Assembly (NCBI RefSeq): GCF_002019795.1
Contig: NZ_KV917381.1
Coordinates: forward strand, 2,105,210-2,169,209
Direction: 5' to 3'
Origin: Bacillus alkalicellulosilyticus
Lineage (GTDB): Bacteria > Bacillota > Bacilli > Bacillales > Bacillaceae_F
DNA: 64,000 bases
Both the position numbers and the translations under genes were made by a program. Numbering within the stretch: position 1 is the stretch's first letter; every line of letters starts with the position of its first letter. Below the pieces are notes generated by a model that was not told where the DNA came from, ran no database searches, and worked only from the letters and a program-made list of their open reading frames with translations. Below, one piece after another: positions 24,466 to 34,059 of this stretch.

Positions 24466-25470
24466 TTACATATGAACAAGCTGTTCTCGATTCTCCATCT
24501 GAGGAGGTTCTTCCATCCAGCCATGATTAATCATTAATTTCCCACCCTCCATCGCATAATCAAAAATATCTTTTGAATAGGAAGCCATTTTTACTGGTAA
24601 ATCACTTCTTAAGCTAAATGCAGTACCTAACCCGTTACTTCCAAGGGCAAAGCTACATAAAAGACTTGTACAATACATCATTAACTTATCGGAAAATGCT
24701 GGAACGGTAGACTTTGTGATGTGACCAGCTGCAGGACTTGGAGTTACAATATCGCTTTTAGACAATACCTTTTGAAAGTCCTCTACAATTTTTTGAGAAA
24801 GACCTTTTCCTTTTTTACAATAGTCTTTTACTCCTTGAGTTTGTGCTGTTTGAGCAAAAGCTGTCATTAACTGTATTCCTACAATATTTGTTTCAATACC
24901 TCTATAAATATGCCCAACTTCAACTGTGTTTAAGGGTCTTGATTGTTTAAGAGGATTTAACCCGCTCATATATGCTGTATCTTGAATAAAATTAATTGAT
25001 TTTGGCATTGATACGTATGGTGGTCTTGCGAGCAATCCTTTTTCATTTAAGTAGGTAGTGCAATTGTGGTATGTCTGTTGTACCATGACCGTAAGATCCT
25101 GATAAAGTTGGATGATGTCTTGGCGATAGCCCATTGTCATATGAATTGCATGCATTCCCATGCTGATTTCTTTTAATAATCGAATAAAGATAATATCGAA
25201 CCCATTATCAAAGAGTTGTGGTGCATCTTTATGGATATCCTTCTCTGTGAATCCTAAAGGGATAATCGCACCTTCATTTTGGAGAATGTCTTTTATTCGA
25301 TTAATAAAGGTTGAGATGTCGCGATGTAAATCACTAAGAATCTTTCGTGAATTTTCATCATCTGCTTTCGTTTTTAAATAATCAACGATTTGGAAAAGCA
25401 TTGTTTTTTCTTGATAAGTTAACCAAAGCGATCCAAGTTCGCTTGAAGTTAGTGACGGTTTATCTGGCAT
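24466..25470 (-). CDS. DUF3231 family protein, two domains
   Basis: A 334-residue soluble helical protein built of two DUF3231-type bundles (about residues 10-160 and 175-320). The opening LTSSELGSLWLTYQEKTMLFQIVDYL and SMGMHAIHMTMGYRQDI mark the first; GLNPLKQSRPLNTVEVGHIYRGIETN begins the second. ATG 25470 has GAGGAGG-like sequence upstream on the minus strand. Function unknown. It is divergent from the DUF438 gene across a 207-bp spacer, suggesting shared regulation. Confidence 0.85.
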   Translation of the reverse strand: MPDKPSLTSSELGSLWLTYQEKTMLFQIVDYLKTKADDENSRKILSDLHRDISTFINRIKDILQNEGAIIPLGFTEKDIHKDAPQLFDNGFDIIFIRLLKEISMGMHAIHMTMGYRQDIIQLYQDLTVMVQQTYHNCTTYLNEKGLLARPPYVSMPKSINFIQDTAYMSGLNPLKQSRPLNTVEVGHIYRGIETNIVGIQLMTAFAQTAQTQGVKDYCKKGKGLSQKIVEDFQKVLSKSDIVTPSPAAGHITKSTVPAFSDKLMMYCTSLLCSFALGSNGLGTAFSLRSDLPVKMASYSKDIFDYAMEGGKLMINHGWMEEPPQMENREQLVHM

Positions 25471-25677
25471 GTTAGTGAATCCTCCTCGTTTTTCTCTTTA
25501 CAACTAGAATTTCCCTAATTGAATTGCTTTACCATTCCAAATAAATCCTTAGAGTCCAAAGTGACAGTTTTATGAACGTAGATTTAGTAGTGATGCACAT
25601 CACCGAACGAGGGTTACCTCTGTGTTATTGTTTTAGCTGAGAATCAATATCAGTAGAAATTAAGAGGAGGTTTCCCA

Positions 25678-26904
25678 ATGAGTGAGCTTATTAATAATAG
25701 GGAACAAATAAAAATAGAAAATTATGAGCGACAGCAAATCCTAAAGGAAATCATTTTAGAATTACATGAAGGAAAAAGTGTAGATGAAGTGAAAGAACGA
25801 TTTCAACAAGCGATTGAAAAAATAAGTGTCGAGGAAATTTCCCACTTAGAACACACTCTTATGAAGGAAGAAGGCATACCCGTTGAAGAAATTCAAAGGC
25901 TATGTTCTGTGCATACAAATGTATTTAAAGGTTCAATTGAAGAAATACATGGGGTAGATGCATTAAAAACAGTAAAAGGTCATCCTGTTCATACGTTTTT
26001 GTTAGAAAATAAATTAATAAATCAATTTGTTAATTTTACATTAAGTCTTCATAAAGATCGCTATATAAAGGAACAAAAACACATCAATAAAGAAAAGTTA
26101 CTGAACGACCTCACTAAGCTCTTAGAAATTGATAAGCATTATAGTCGAAAAGAAAACTTACTATTTCCTTATCTAGAGAGATACGGCATTTTTGGTCCAA
26201 CAAAAGTAATGTGGGGCGTTGATGATAACATTCGTGCTGAGATAAAATCAGCAATTTCTGCACTTAAAGACGGGGCAGATAAAGAAGTAAGTGAACGAAT
26301 CGATTTTATCATATCTGAAGTGAATGAAATGATCTATAAAGAAGAGAACATCTTATTGCCAATGGCACTGGAAAAACTAACGGAAGATGAGTGGGTAAAG
26401 ATTGAACGAGAAGGCCACGTCATTGGATATACGTTTATTGAAGAACCAGAAACATGGCATCCTGAACGCGTTGATTTACAAACAAATGTATTTTTAAAAG
26501 AAGGAACAATTCAACTCGAAACAGGAATCTTGGACATTGAGCAAATCGACTTAATGATGAATCATCTCCCAGTTGATATTACGTTTATTGATGAAAATGA
26601 TGTGGTACGATTTTTCTCGCACGGCAAAGAAAGAATCTTCCATCGAACAAAATCAGTTATTGGACGAACTGTACAAAATTGTCATCCTCCAAAGAGCGCT
26701 CATATTGTAAATGCATTGCTCGATGACTTTAAGTCAGGGGAAAAAGATACAGAGGACTTTTGGCTTCATTTTAAAGATAAGTATGTCTATGTTCGCTATT
26801 TCGCCGTAAGGAATGAACAAGGAGAGTATATGGGGACGCTAGAGTTTACACAAAACATAAAGGGAATTCAGGAAATAAAAGGTGAAAAGAGACTAATGAG
26901 TTAA
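25678..26904 (+). CDS. DUF438/hemerythrin-like/PAS protein
   Basis: A 408-residue soluble protein with AGGAGG at 25664-25669. The N-terminal DUF438 domain (about 15-90) is followed by a hemerythrin-like helical bundle (about 95-240) with KGHPVHTFLLEN, HYSRKENLLFPYLERYG and YKEENILLPMALEKL, whose His and Glu could bind a di-iron centre. The C-terminal PAS_10-like domain (about 295-400) has LPVDITFIDENDVVRFFSHG. Family members are associated with anaerobic or nitric-oxide-responsive metabolism in Firmicutes. A sensor or iron-repair role is inference. Confidence 0.87.
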   Translation: MSELINNREQIKIENYERQQILKEIILELHEGKSVDEVKERFQQAIEKISVEEISHLEHTLMKEEGIPVEEIQRLCSVHTNVFKGSIEEIHGVDALKTVKGHPVHTFLLENKLINQFVNFTLSLHKDRYIKEQKHINKEKLLNDLTKLLEIDKHYSRKENLLFPYLERYGIFGPTKVMWGVDDNIRAEIKSAISALKDGADKEVSERIDFIISEVNEMIYKEENILLPMALEKLTEDEWVKIEREGHVIGYTFIEEPETWHPERVDLQTNVFLKEGTIQLETGILDIEQIDLMMNHLPVDITFIDENDVVRFFSHGKERIFHRTKSVIGRTVQNCHPPKSAHIVNALLDDFKSGEKDTEDFWLHFKDKYVYVRYFAVRNEQGEYMGTLEFTQNIKGIQEIKGEKRLMS

Positions 26905-27203
26905 ATGAAGTTCCTAAGTCCAATAATTAAGTCAGGAATCAAGCAGATGCTTGGTTCTTTTTTTAATAGAACCAAATAAACATAGATACATCATTTAAAA
27001 AATATTGTAAAATACTTTTTCTTCGAAACTATCAATAGTCTTTTAAACATAGATTTTGGATAGTGCGGTTATACAGTTAAACAAACATAATGTTCAACAA
27101 AACAATATACTATATTTACAAAAACAAAATAACCTTAATTTTTTCTAGTAACTCCTATAGTATTTTGTGGTGAAGAATGAAATGTATCTTGGTAATATAA
27201 ACC

Positions 27204-27219
27204 TTGCAATCGCTTTCAA
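27204..27219 (+). promoter_or_regulatory. Catabolite-responsive element (cre) upstream of the xylanase
   Basis: TTGCAATCGCTTTCAA fits the CcpA consensus WTGNAANCGNWNNCWW at every defined position. It overlaps or follows a TAATAT -10-like box at 27193-27198 and lies about 80 bp before the start codon, where CcpA binding would repress xylanase on preferred sugars. Confidence 0.8.
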
Positions 27220-27295
27220 TAACATTTATGGAAAGGAGTGACAAAAAGCAACAAAGAAAGACAAAATCAATAAAAAATATCAGGAGGAATGTCGT

Positions 27296-28390
27296 TTGAA
27301 AAAGAATATTAGAATAGTTTTGGCTTTTTTGTTTTGTGTTGCACTTACTATGCCTGCAGTAAACGTACATGCGCAAACAATTACTTCTAATGAAATCGGA
27401 ACACATGGTGGATATGACTATGAATTTTGGAAAGATAGCGGCGGTTCAGGCTCAATGACACTTAATAGTGGAGGTACGTTTAGTGCCCAGTGGAGCAATG
27501 TAAACAATATTTTATTCCGTAAAGGTAAGAAATTTGATGAAACTCAAACACATCAACAAATTGGGAACATGTCAATTGATTACAGTGCAAACTTTAATCC
27601 AAATGGGAATGCCTACTTAACGGTTTATGGTTGGGCTGTCGATCCACTTGTAGAATTTTATATTGTCGATAGCTGGGGCACATGGCGTCCACCAGGTGGT
27701 ACAAGAAAAGGAACGGTTACTGTTGATGGGGGTACATATGACATATATGAGACCACTCGAACGAATCAACCTTCCATCAAAGGAACTGCAACCTTCCAAC
27801 AATACTGGAGTGTACGTACATCAAAACGTACGAGTGGAACGATATCTGTAAGTGAACACTTTAGAGCGTGGGAAAGACTAGGAATGCCAATGGGTAAGAT
27901 GTATGAAGTTGCTCTTACGGTAGAAGGTTACCAAAGTAGCGGAAGCGCATCTGTAACTCGTAATAACCTTACAATTGGTGGCAGCTCAGGCGGCGGTTCA
28001 ACTCCACCTCCACCACCTCCTGCAAATACTGTAACGAGAGTGGAAGCAGAGAACATGACGAAGAGTGGACAGTATACTGGCAACATTAGTTCACCATTTA
28101 ATGGAGTCGCTTTATATGCGAACAATGATTCAGTAAGATTTACACATAACTTTACGAAAAATAATAGTAGCTTCTCGTTACGTGGGGCTTCCGATAATAA
28201 CAATATGGCCAGAGTTGACTTACGGGTCGGTGGACAACATAAAGGTACCTTCTATTATGGTGGACCACACCCAGCAGTTTATACAATAGACAATGTCAGC
28301 CACGGAACTGGAAACCAAGTGGTTGAACTCATTGTAACTGCGGATAACAACACATGGGATGCATTTCTTGATTATATAGAAATAAGATAA
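27296..28390 (+). CDS. Secreted GH11 endo-1,4-beta-xylanase with CBM36
   Basis: TTG 27296 follows AGGAGG at 27282-27287. The 364-residue precursor has a signal peptide (residues 1-27, ending VHAQ). The GH11 jelly-roll covers about 35-228, with the nucleophile Glu120 in [13 protein letters not shown] and acid/base Glu210 in [24 protein letters not shown] linker leads to a C-terminal CBM36 (about 245-364; [15 protein letters not shown], then NDSVRF and DAFLDYIEI), a Ca2+-dependent xylan-binding module. The layout and length match alkaline XynJ from alkaliphilic Bacillus. It hydrolyses xylan outside the cell, and its products could feed the pentonate cluster. Confidence 0.97.
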   Translation: MKKNIRIVLAFLFCVALTMPAVNVHAQTITSNEIGTHGGYDYEFWKDSGGSGSMTLNSGGTFSAQWSNVNNILFRKGKKFDETQTHQQIGNMSIDYSANFNPNGNAYLTVYGWAVDPLVEFYIVDSWGTWRPPGGTRKGTVTVDGGTYDIYETTRTNQPSIKGTATFQQYWSVRTSKRTSGTISVSEHFRAWERLGMPMGKMYEVALTVEGYQSSGSASVTRNNLTIGGSSGGGSTPPPPPPANTVTRVEAENMTKSGQYTGNISSPFNGVALYANNDSVRFTHNFTKNNSSFSLRGASDNNNMARVDLRVGGQHKGTFYYGGPHPAVYTIDNVSHGTGNQVVELIVTADNNTWDAFLDYIEIR

Positions 28391-28460
28391 TCAGAAGGAA
28401 CAAGTATGCATACTATTTTCTGATTATTATCTATATTATGTATTTTCCCAATAGATTAGA

Positions 28461-28491
28461 AAATGCGAACGAGGTATCCTCGTTCGCATTT
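28461..28491. terminator. Perfect hairpin 3' of the xylanase gene
   Basis: AAATGCGAACGAGG is the exact reverse complement of CCTCGTTCGCATTT with loop TAT. It contains the ATGCGAAC word seen in the dispersed repeats at 5011 and 28851 and probably acts as terminator. Confidence 0.75.
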
Positions 28492-28536
28492 GTAATTACG
28501 TATAAGTAAATAGAGTATAACTTGTATATATAGCCG

Positions 28537-28635
28537 CGGAATTATTCATGAGGTTCTTTAACCTAAGCAACATAAGCCCTACCTCTCTTATGTCCTAACG
28601 GCTCCATGACCGATCCAGTGTGAATAAGTGTTCCG
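28537..28635. other. Four-way-junction-like structured element, unidentified
   Basis: A closing stem pairs 28537-28548 (CGGAATTATTCA) with 28621-28635, leaving a 3-base bulge. It encloses three hairpins: AGGTT/AACCT at 28551-28564, CATAAG/CTTATG at 28571-28592 and CGG/CCG at 28599-28612. No known riboswitch signature or T-tract was recognised. It could be a non-coding RNA on either strand or a DNA element. The intergenic stretch 28392-29110 contains no gene. Confidence 0.4.
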
Positions 28636-28850
28636 AAAAAAACATCGATAGAATGCCAATAATTTTTAAAATACAAACTTTGCAATAGCTATTAACGTAT
28701 AACGTAAAACATATTATAACACAGATAAAATATAATTGCAAATATATGAGTCGAACACATATATTCATTAAATGAAGCGCGTGATCTGTAAAGGAAGCGA
28801 GCTTCTTTTCTATTTTATGCGTATATCGAAGTAGAAAAGCTAAAAATGGT

Positions 28851-28910
28851 TGTTCGCAAATCCAAATGCGTACACGAAAATAGCAAAGAGGGTAGAAAGC
28901 ACGTTCGCAT
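28851..28910. repeat. Diverged copy of the GCGTACACG/GCGAACACG dispersed repeat
   Basis: GTTCGCAAAtccAAATGCGTACACGAAA and a following CACGTTCGCA closely resemble the repeat unit at 5011-5136. It lies in the xylanase-MFS spacer. Confidence 0.6.
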
Positions 28911-29110
28911 GAGAGAAAGTATCCTCAGTCTATTAGAATGAAACCGCTACCAATTCATTTCTCTTTTCAGACAAGTATGAAGAGACGTATAGTACGTATA
29001 TTAGTAACCTAAATCCACCACATTTTTTTGTGCAATCTGCCAGTTGTTAGTTTTACATAACGGTATTACAATGGAGCAATGTGTTTTTTACTTAGGAGGT
29101 TTCTACAATC

Positions 29111-30355
29111 ATGAACCAGTTTTTAGCAGGAGTTAAAAAACGGACGCTTTCCGTTTGGAATATCCCGATGTTTCCAATATTGTTTTTAATGAATTTTCTG
29201 TTAGGACTTTCAATGGCTTTTATTACACCTTATTATTCACTGTTTGGTATTGGTGAAGTCGGAATGAGCAATATGTCGTTTGGTATCTTTATGACGGCGA
29301 TGTCATTGTCTGGGGTTATCATTAGTACGTACCTTGGAAAACTCTCAGACCGAAATGTCAGTCGTAAGTTAATTCTCATAATTACAACAGTCGCAGCAAT
29401 TATCGGCTTTGGCTCGTTTGCATTTATTCGAAGTTATTTTTTACTTTTACTTATTGCGGTATTTCTATTAGGAATTGCAACGGCTACTGTACCACAGCTA
29501 TGGGCTTATGCGCGTGAAGCGTTAAAGAAAACCGATGTGCCTGAAAAAGAAACACCATATGTGATGAATGTGTTTCGAATGTTTTTTGCGTTAGCGTGGA
29601 CGGTAGGTCCAGCGTTAGCGGCTTGGGTATTATTACTGGCTGGATTTACGGGTTTATTTTTATTTGCGGCTTTTTGTTATGCTCTGTCGCTCGTCGTCAT
29701 TCTGATTGCGTTTAAAGAAGTTCCTAATGCGGTTACGACACAGCAGGAACCTGTGAATCTTCGAAAGTTTATCGCAAAGCCTCATATCTTTGCGAACATT
29801 GCGGCGTTTTTGCTTTTAACGATGGCGACATCGATGAATATGATGAACATCCCAATCTATGTCACTCAAATTCTCGGTGGGACTGAGATGCATGTAGGAA
29901 TCATTTATAGCATACCACCGATTTTTGAAGTTCCGTTAATGATTTGGATTGGTATTCTTGCGACGAGAGTGGATAATCGTATTCTAATTAAAATCGGTTT
30001 TCTTTTATCTGTTATTTATTTCTTTTTGTTATCATTTGTCACAACCCCTTGGCAAATCTATCCGTTGCAAATCATTAGTGCTGCGCAAGTCTCCATAACC
30101 ATGGGAATTGCCGTGACGTATTTTCAAAACTTCCTTCCTAAAGAACCTGGGACAGCTACGACGCTTTATATGAATACAAATAAACTAGGGCAAATGCTAG
30201 GATTCTTATTCTTTGGAATCATCGCAACATACTTAGGCTATCAAGGTGTATTCATAGTATGTACCGCATTAGCGGGTGTTGGATTCCTTATTCTATTACT
30301 CTTCGGAAAAGAAAAAATGAACGACAATACATTAGATGAAAGAGTAGGGGCTTAA
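29111..30355 (+). CDS. MFS efflux transporter (sugar-efflux/YttB-like)
   Basis: A 414-residue protein with twelve hydrophobic segments and TAGGAGGT at 29094-29101. GKLSDRNVSRKLIL between helices 2 and 3 is the MFS loop motif. Resemblance to SetA/YttB-type exporters (PMFPILFLMNFLLGLSMAFI; FRMFFALAWTVGPALAAW) suggests proton-driven export of sugars or drugs. Substrate unknown. It is alone between the repeat-rich spacer and mrfA. Confidence 0.88.
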   Translation: MNQFLAGVKKRTLSVWNIPMFPILFLMNFLLGLSMAFITPYYSLFGIGEVGMSNMSFGIFMTAMSLSGVIISTYLGKLSDRNVSRKLILIITTVAAIIGFGSFAFIRSYFLLLLIAVFLLGIATATVPQLWAYAREALKKTDVPEKETPYVMNVFRMFFALAWTVGPALAAWVLLLAGFTGLFLFAAFCYALSLVVILIAFKEVPNAVTTQQEPVNLRKFIAKPHIFANIAAFLLLTMATSMNMMNIPIYVTQILGGTEMHVGIIYSIPPIFEVPLMIWIGILATRVDNRILIKIGFLLSVIYFFLLSFVTTPWQIYPLQIISAAQVSITMGIAVTYFQNFLPKEPGTATTLYMNTNKLGQMLGFLFFGIIATYLGYQGVFIVCTALAGVGFLILLLFGKEKMNDNTLDERVGA

Positions 30356-30360
30356 CGTAA

Positions 30361-30396
30361 GGACACTATTATTTTTGGATAATAGTGTCTTTTTGT
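30361..30396 (+). terminator. Rho-independent terminator
   Basis: GACACTATTA pairs with TAATAGTGTC and is followed by TTTTTG. Confidence 0.9.
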
Positions 30397-30463
30397 TATT
30401 CATACTAGAAAAACAAACGTACATTCGGTAAAATAAAAGAAGAAGTGAAGAGGTGAAGTATAT

Positions 30464-32761
30464 ATGATAGGGAAAAAAACATTACAAGATTGTATGAACC
30501 TTTTACAATCAGATGAAAAATTAAAAGAGAATATTGCACATTGGCATGTGAGTGAGCCAACTCCTGCAAGTTATGCAGAGTTTCCTCCCGCTTTGGATCG
30601 TCGCATCTGTCAAGCGCTTGAAAATAGAGGGATCTCATCATTATACAGCCACCAACGAACGGCATTTGATACGGCATATGCAAAACAAAACTTTGTCGCA
30701 GTAACACCAACAGCATCAGGGAAGACGATGTGTTACAATTTGCCCGTTCTTCAAGAGATTGTTGAAAACGAGGAGAGCCGTGCTCTTTATTTGTTTCCGA
30801 CTAAAGCACTCGCTCAAGACCAGAAAAGTGAGTTAAATGAAATCATAGAAGAAATCGGAATCGATTTAAAATGCTATACGTATGACGGAGATACTGCGCC
30901 AACGATTAGACAAGCGGTCCGAAAAGCAGGTCATGTTGTCATTACGAATCCGGATATGCTTCATTCTGCGATATTGCCACATCATACAAAATGGGTCGCT
31001 TTTTTTGAAAGCTTAAAATACGTCATCATTGATGAACTCCATACGTACAGAGGTGTATTTGGTAGCCATGTCGCCAATGTCATCCGCAGATTAAAAAGAA
31101 TTGCGGCATATTACGGAAGTTACCCAACGTTTATTTGTACTTCGGCAACGATAGCTAACCCGAAAGAATTAGCTTCTGAGCTAACGGGTACAGAAATGAA
31201 ACTGATTAATAACAACGGTGCACCAAGAGGACGAAAGCATTTTGTCTTTTATAATCCACCAATTGTTAATAAACCATTGCACATTCGCAAAAGCGCAACA
31301 GTAGAAGTAAATGCTTTAGCAAAATTATTTTTAAAAGAAAAAATCCAAACGATTGTGTTTGCTAAAAGTCGTGTCCGTGTTGAGATTATTTTACGCCATT
31401 TGCAAGAAATCATAAAAAAAGAAATTGGAGATAAAACGATCCGTGGCTATCGTGGAGGCTATTTACCTAAACAAAGACGTGATATCGAAAGAGGCTTACG
31501 AAATGGAAACATTATCGGAGTCGTCAGTACGAATGCGCTTGAATTAGGAGTCGACATTGGACAGCTACAAGTATGTATTATGAATGGCTATCCAGGATCG
31601 ATTGCCAGTGCGTGGCAGCAAGCAGGAAGAGCCGGTCGCCGTCAAGATGAGTCATTAATCATTATGGTTGCCAATTCAGGTCCACTTGACCAATATGTCA
31701 TTTCTCATCCTGAATATTTCTTTGAGCGGTCACCAGAATCGGCCCGAATTAATCCAGATAATCTTGTTATTTTAGTAGACCATCTCAAATGTGCTTCATA
31801 TGAACTTCCTTTTAAAGCCGATGAAACATTTGATGGTGTCGATATTCTAGAGATTCTCGAATTTTTAAGTGAAGAACAAGTTCTCCATCATAAAGGATCT
31901 AAGTATTATTGGATGAATGATTCGTTCCCCGCGCATAACATTAGCCTTCGCTCAGCATCACAGGAAAATGTCATTATCATTGACCAATCAGATGTGGCCA
32001 ACGTGAGAGTAATTGGAGAAATGGACCGTTTTAGTGCAATGACATTATTACATGATGAAGCGATTTACCTTCATGAAGGAATTCAGCATCAAGTTGAATT
32101 GTTAGATTGGGACGAAAAAAAGGCGTTTGTTCGAAAGGTAGAAGTTGATTATTTTACAGATGCCAATTTAGCGGTGCAGTTAAAAGTTCTTGAAGAAGAT
32201 AAATCCGTGGAAATGGAGAAAGCTTCGATTGGCTATGGTGATGTTATGGTAAATGCGATGGCCACGATTTTTAAGAAAATTAAGCTTACATCATTTGAAA
32301 CGATTGGCTCTGGACCTATTCACCTTCCGGAAGAAGAACTTCATACAAGTGCAATGTGGGTTTCGTTTTCAAAGGATATCATCAAAGAACTTGGACAAGA
32401 ATCGGTCGAAAAAGCATTAACGGGATTAGCCAATGTGATTCAGCATGTCGCCCCTGTGTTTGTGATGTGCGACCGCAATGACCTTCATGTCGTTCCACAA
32501 ATTAAAGCTGTCCACTCTGAAGCGCCAACGATTTTCCTTTATGACCGCTATCCGGGAGGAATTGGACTTAGCGAGACGGTTTATAAGAACTTTCAAATCA
32601 TTTTAGCCAGGGCAAATGACATCATTTCAAGCTGTCCATGTGAGGAAGGGTGTCCATCTTGTGTCGGAGCGATTTATGAAGAAGGGAAGAATAGTAAGAC
32701 ACAAGTGAAACAATTGATGCTTCTTATTGAAAAGGATGATCCAGATGTCATTAAAGGGTAA
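30464..32761 (+). CDS. mrfA: MrfA (YprA) DNA repair helicase
   Basis: A 765-residue superfamily 2 helicase. Walker A is in VTPTASGKTMCYN (about residue 80), DELH box in VIIDELHTYRGVFG, motif III in CTSATIANP, and motifs IV-VI in the second RecA domain with QQAGRAGRRQDESL. The C-terminal DUF1998-type domain ends with CPCEEGCPSC, the four-Cys zinc cluster typical of MrfA. In Bacillus subtilis MrfA and MrfB form a nucleotide-excision-like pathway that repairs mitomycin C damage. The next gene overlaps it by 17 bp, supporting translational coupling. Confidence 0.95.
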   Translation: MIGKKTLQDCMNLLQSDEKLKENIAHWHVSEPTPASYAEFPPALDRRICQALENRGISSLYSHQRTAFDTAYAKQNFVAVTPTASGKTMCYNLPVLQEIVENEESRALYLFPTKALAQDQKSELNEIIEEIGIDLKCYTYDGDTAPTIRQAVRKAGHVVITNPDMLHSAILPHHTKWVAFFESLKYVIIDELHTYRGVFGSHVANVIRRLKRIAAYYGSYPTFICTSATIANPKELASELTGTEMKLINNNGAPRGRKHFVFYNPPIVNKPLHIRKSATVEVNALAKLFLKEKIQTIVFAKSRVRVEIILRHLQEIIKKEIGDKTIRGYRGGYLPKQRRDIERGLRNGNIIGVVSTNALELGVDIGQLQVCIMNGYPGSIASAWQQAGRAGRRQDESLIIMVANSGPLDQYVISHPEYFFERSPESARINPDNLVILVDHLKCASYELPFKADETFDGVDILEILEFLSEEQVLHHKGSKYYWMNDSFPAHNISLRSASQENVIIIDQSDVANVRVIGEMDRFSAMTLLHDEAIYLHEGIQHQVELLDWDEKKAFVRKVEVDYFTDANLAVQLKVLEEDKSVEMEKASIGYGDVMVNAMATIFKKIKLTSFETIGSGPIHLPEEELHTSAMWVSFSKDIIKELGQESVEKALTGLANVIQHVAPVFVMCDRNDLHVVPQIKAVHSEAPTIFLYDRYPGGIGLSETVYKNFQIILARANDIISSCPCEEGCPSCVGAIYEEGKNSKTQVKQLMLLIEKDDPDVIKG

Positions 32762-33998
32762 ATTATCACGCCTTAAGAAAGATATGGGTATAACAGAGGC
32801 AGCTAAAGAGGGAAGTAAGCCAGCTCCTATTCAAGCTGACGTCCCATTTCTAAACAAATGGACCGAGTTAGATGCAAAACCTGTAGAAGTTGATGATTCC
32901 TATATTATGCTTCGAGAAAAAACGTTTCCATTGTCAACGAAACATGGACGATATTCATTTGAGGAACTTCATGGAGTTGTTAAGAACTGGAACAAGATGG
33001 CGAGTAAACATCCTATCGCGACAGACGGAAGGCAAGCTCGTGATTTGCTGTTTTTTGATACAGAAACGATGGGATTAAGCAGTGGTGCAGGAAATTGTAT
33101 TTTCTTACTTGGTTATAGCCAAGTTTTATCTGATCGAGTAACTGTAAAGCAATTTTTTTTGCCAGGACCTGAACATGAGGCCGCGTTATATTATCAGTTT
33201 TTAACCGATGTCAAAGATTTCTCAAATCTAGTGACGTATAATGGAAAAGCATTTGATTGGCCGCAAGTGAAAACAAGACATACGTTTGTCCGAAATGAAG
33301 TGCCTAAACTGCCTGCTTTTGGACACTTTGATTTGTTACACGGGGCCAGGCGACTTTGGAAAAAGGAACTACCTTCTTGTAAATTATCAATAGTCGAAAA
33401 AGAAATCTTAGGTTATCACCGAGTCGAAGATACACCAGGATATTTGGCTCCGATGCTTTATTTTGATTTTCTCCATGAGCCAGACCCAGATTATATCGAA
33501 GGAGTACTAACTCATAATGAATGGGACGTGTTATCGTTAATTACCCTTTATATTCATATGTCAAAGCTACTTCAAGACCATGTTGGTGAAACCTTATCGG
33601 CAGGAGAATTATTTGAAGTGGCGAAATGGTATGAGCATATTGGAGAACTTGATATAGCGCTTGCTGGTTATGAAAAAGTAGTTCAAATAGAAAATAGTTA
33701 TAGTCAGGAAGCGATATTGCCACTAGCTAAACTATATAAGAAAAAAGCAATGTTTTCAGAAATGACATCCCTGTTAGAGCAAGCCATTGCTACATATTCA
33801 TTTCCAATTATTCAGTGGTATATTGAACTTGCAATGATATATGAACACCAATATAAAGATTTTGAAAAGGCATTAGTTTATTCAAAGCTAGCTCAGGAAT
33901 GTAACGCTACCTGTACCAAACTGTCAAATCAAGAAAAAGAAAGTTTCGAGATTAAAAAAAGAATTCAACGGTTATCAAATAAATGTCATAACGGGTAA
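32745..33998 (+). CDS. mrfB: MrfB (YprB) DEDD-type exonuclease
   Basis: ATG 32745 gives the usual opening MSLKGKLSRLKK; the in-frame TTG 32727 lies further inside mrfA. The 417-residue protein has a ribonuclease H-like exonuclease domain (about 98-270): DLLFFDTETMGLSSGAGN with the first Asp/Glu, NLVTYNGKAFDWPQ, and THNEWDVLSL with the last Asp. The C-terminal 100 residues are TPR-like helical repeats (GELFEVAKWYEHIGELDIAL). It works as the nuclease partner of MrfA in mitomycin-lesion repair. Confidence 0.94.
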   Translation: MSLKGKLSRLKKDMGITEAAKEGSKPAPIQADVPFLNKWTELDAKPVEVDDSYIMLREKTFPLSTKHGRYSFEELHGVVKNWNKMASKHPIATDGRQARDLLFFDTETMGLSSGAGNCIFLLGYSQVLSDRVTVKQFFLPGPEHEAALYYQFLTDVKDFSNLVTYNGKAFDWPQVKTRHTFVRNEVPKLPAFGHFDLLHGARRLWKKELPSCKLSIVEKEILGYHRVEDTPGYLAPMLYFDFLHEPDPDYIEGVLTHNEWDVLSLITLYIHMSKLLQDHVGETLSAGELFEVAKWYEHIGELDIALAGYEKVVQIENSYSQEAILPLAKLYKKKAMFSEMTSLLEQAIATYSFPIIQWYIELAMIYEHQYKDFEKALVYSKLAQECNATCTKLSNQEKESFEIKKRIQRLSNKCHNG

Positions 33999-34009
33999 TA
34001 TGATGGATA

Positions 34010-34044
34010 GAGACTGACTTAAGTTTTCCTTTGGAGTCAGCCTC
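34010..34044. terminator. Weak bidirectional hairpin between mrfB and the ferredoxin gene
   Basis: AGACTGACT can pair with AGTCAGCCT with one mismatch across a 15-base loop. No long T-run follows on the plus strand. Confidence 0.4.
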
Positions 34045-34059
34045 TTCCATAAATACTTC

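Noticed and set aside
28537-28635. Known riboswitch or self-cleaving ribozyme
   Set aside because: None of the conserved core words of hammerhead, purine, TPP, FMN, fluoride, guanidine or T-box RNAs could be found on either strand; kept as an unidentified element.
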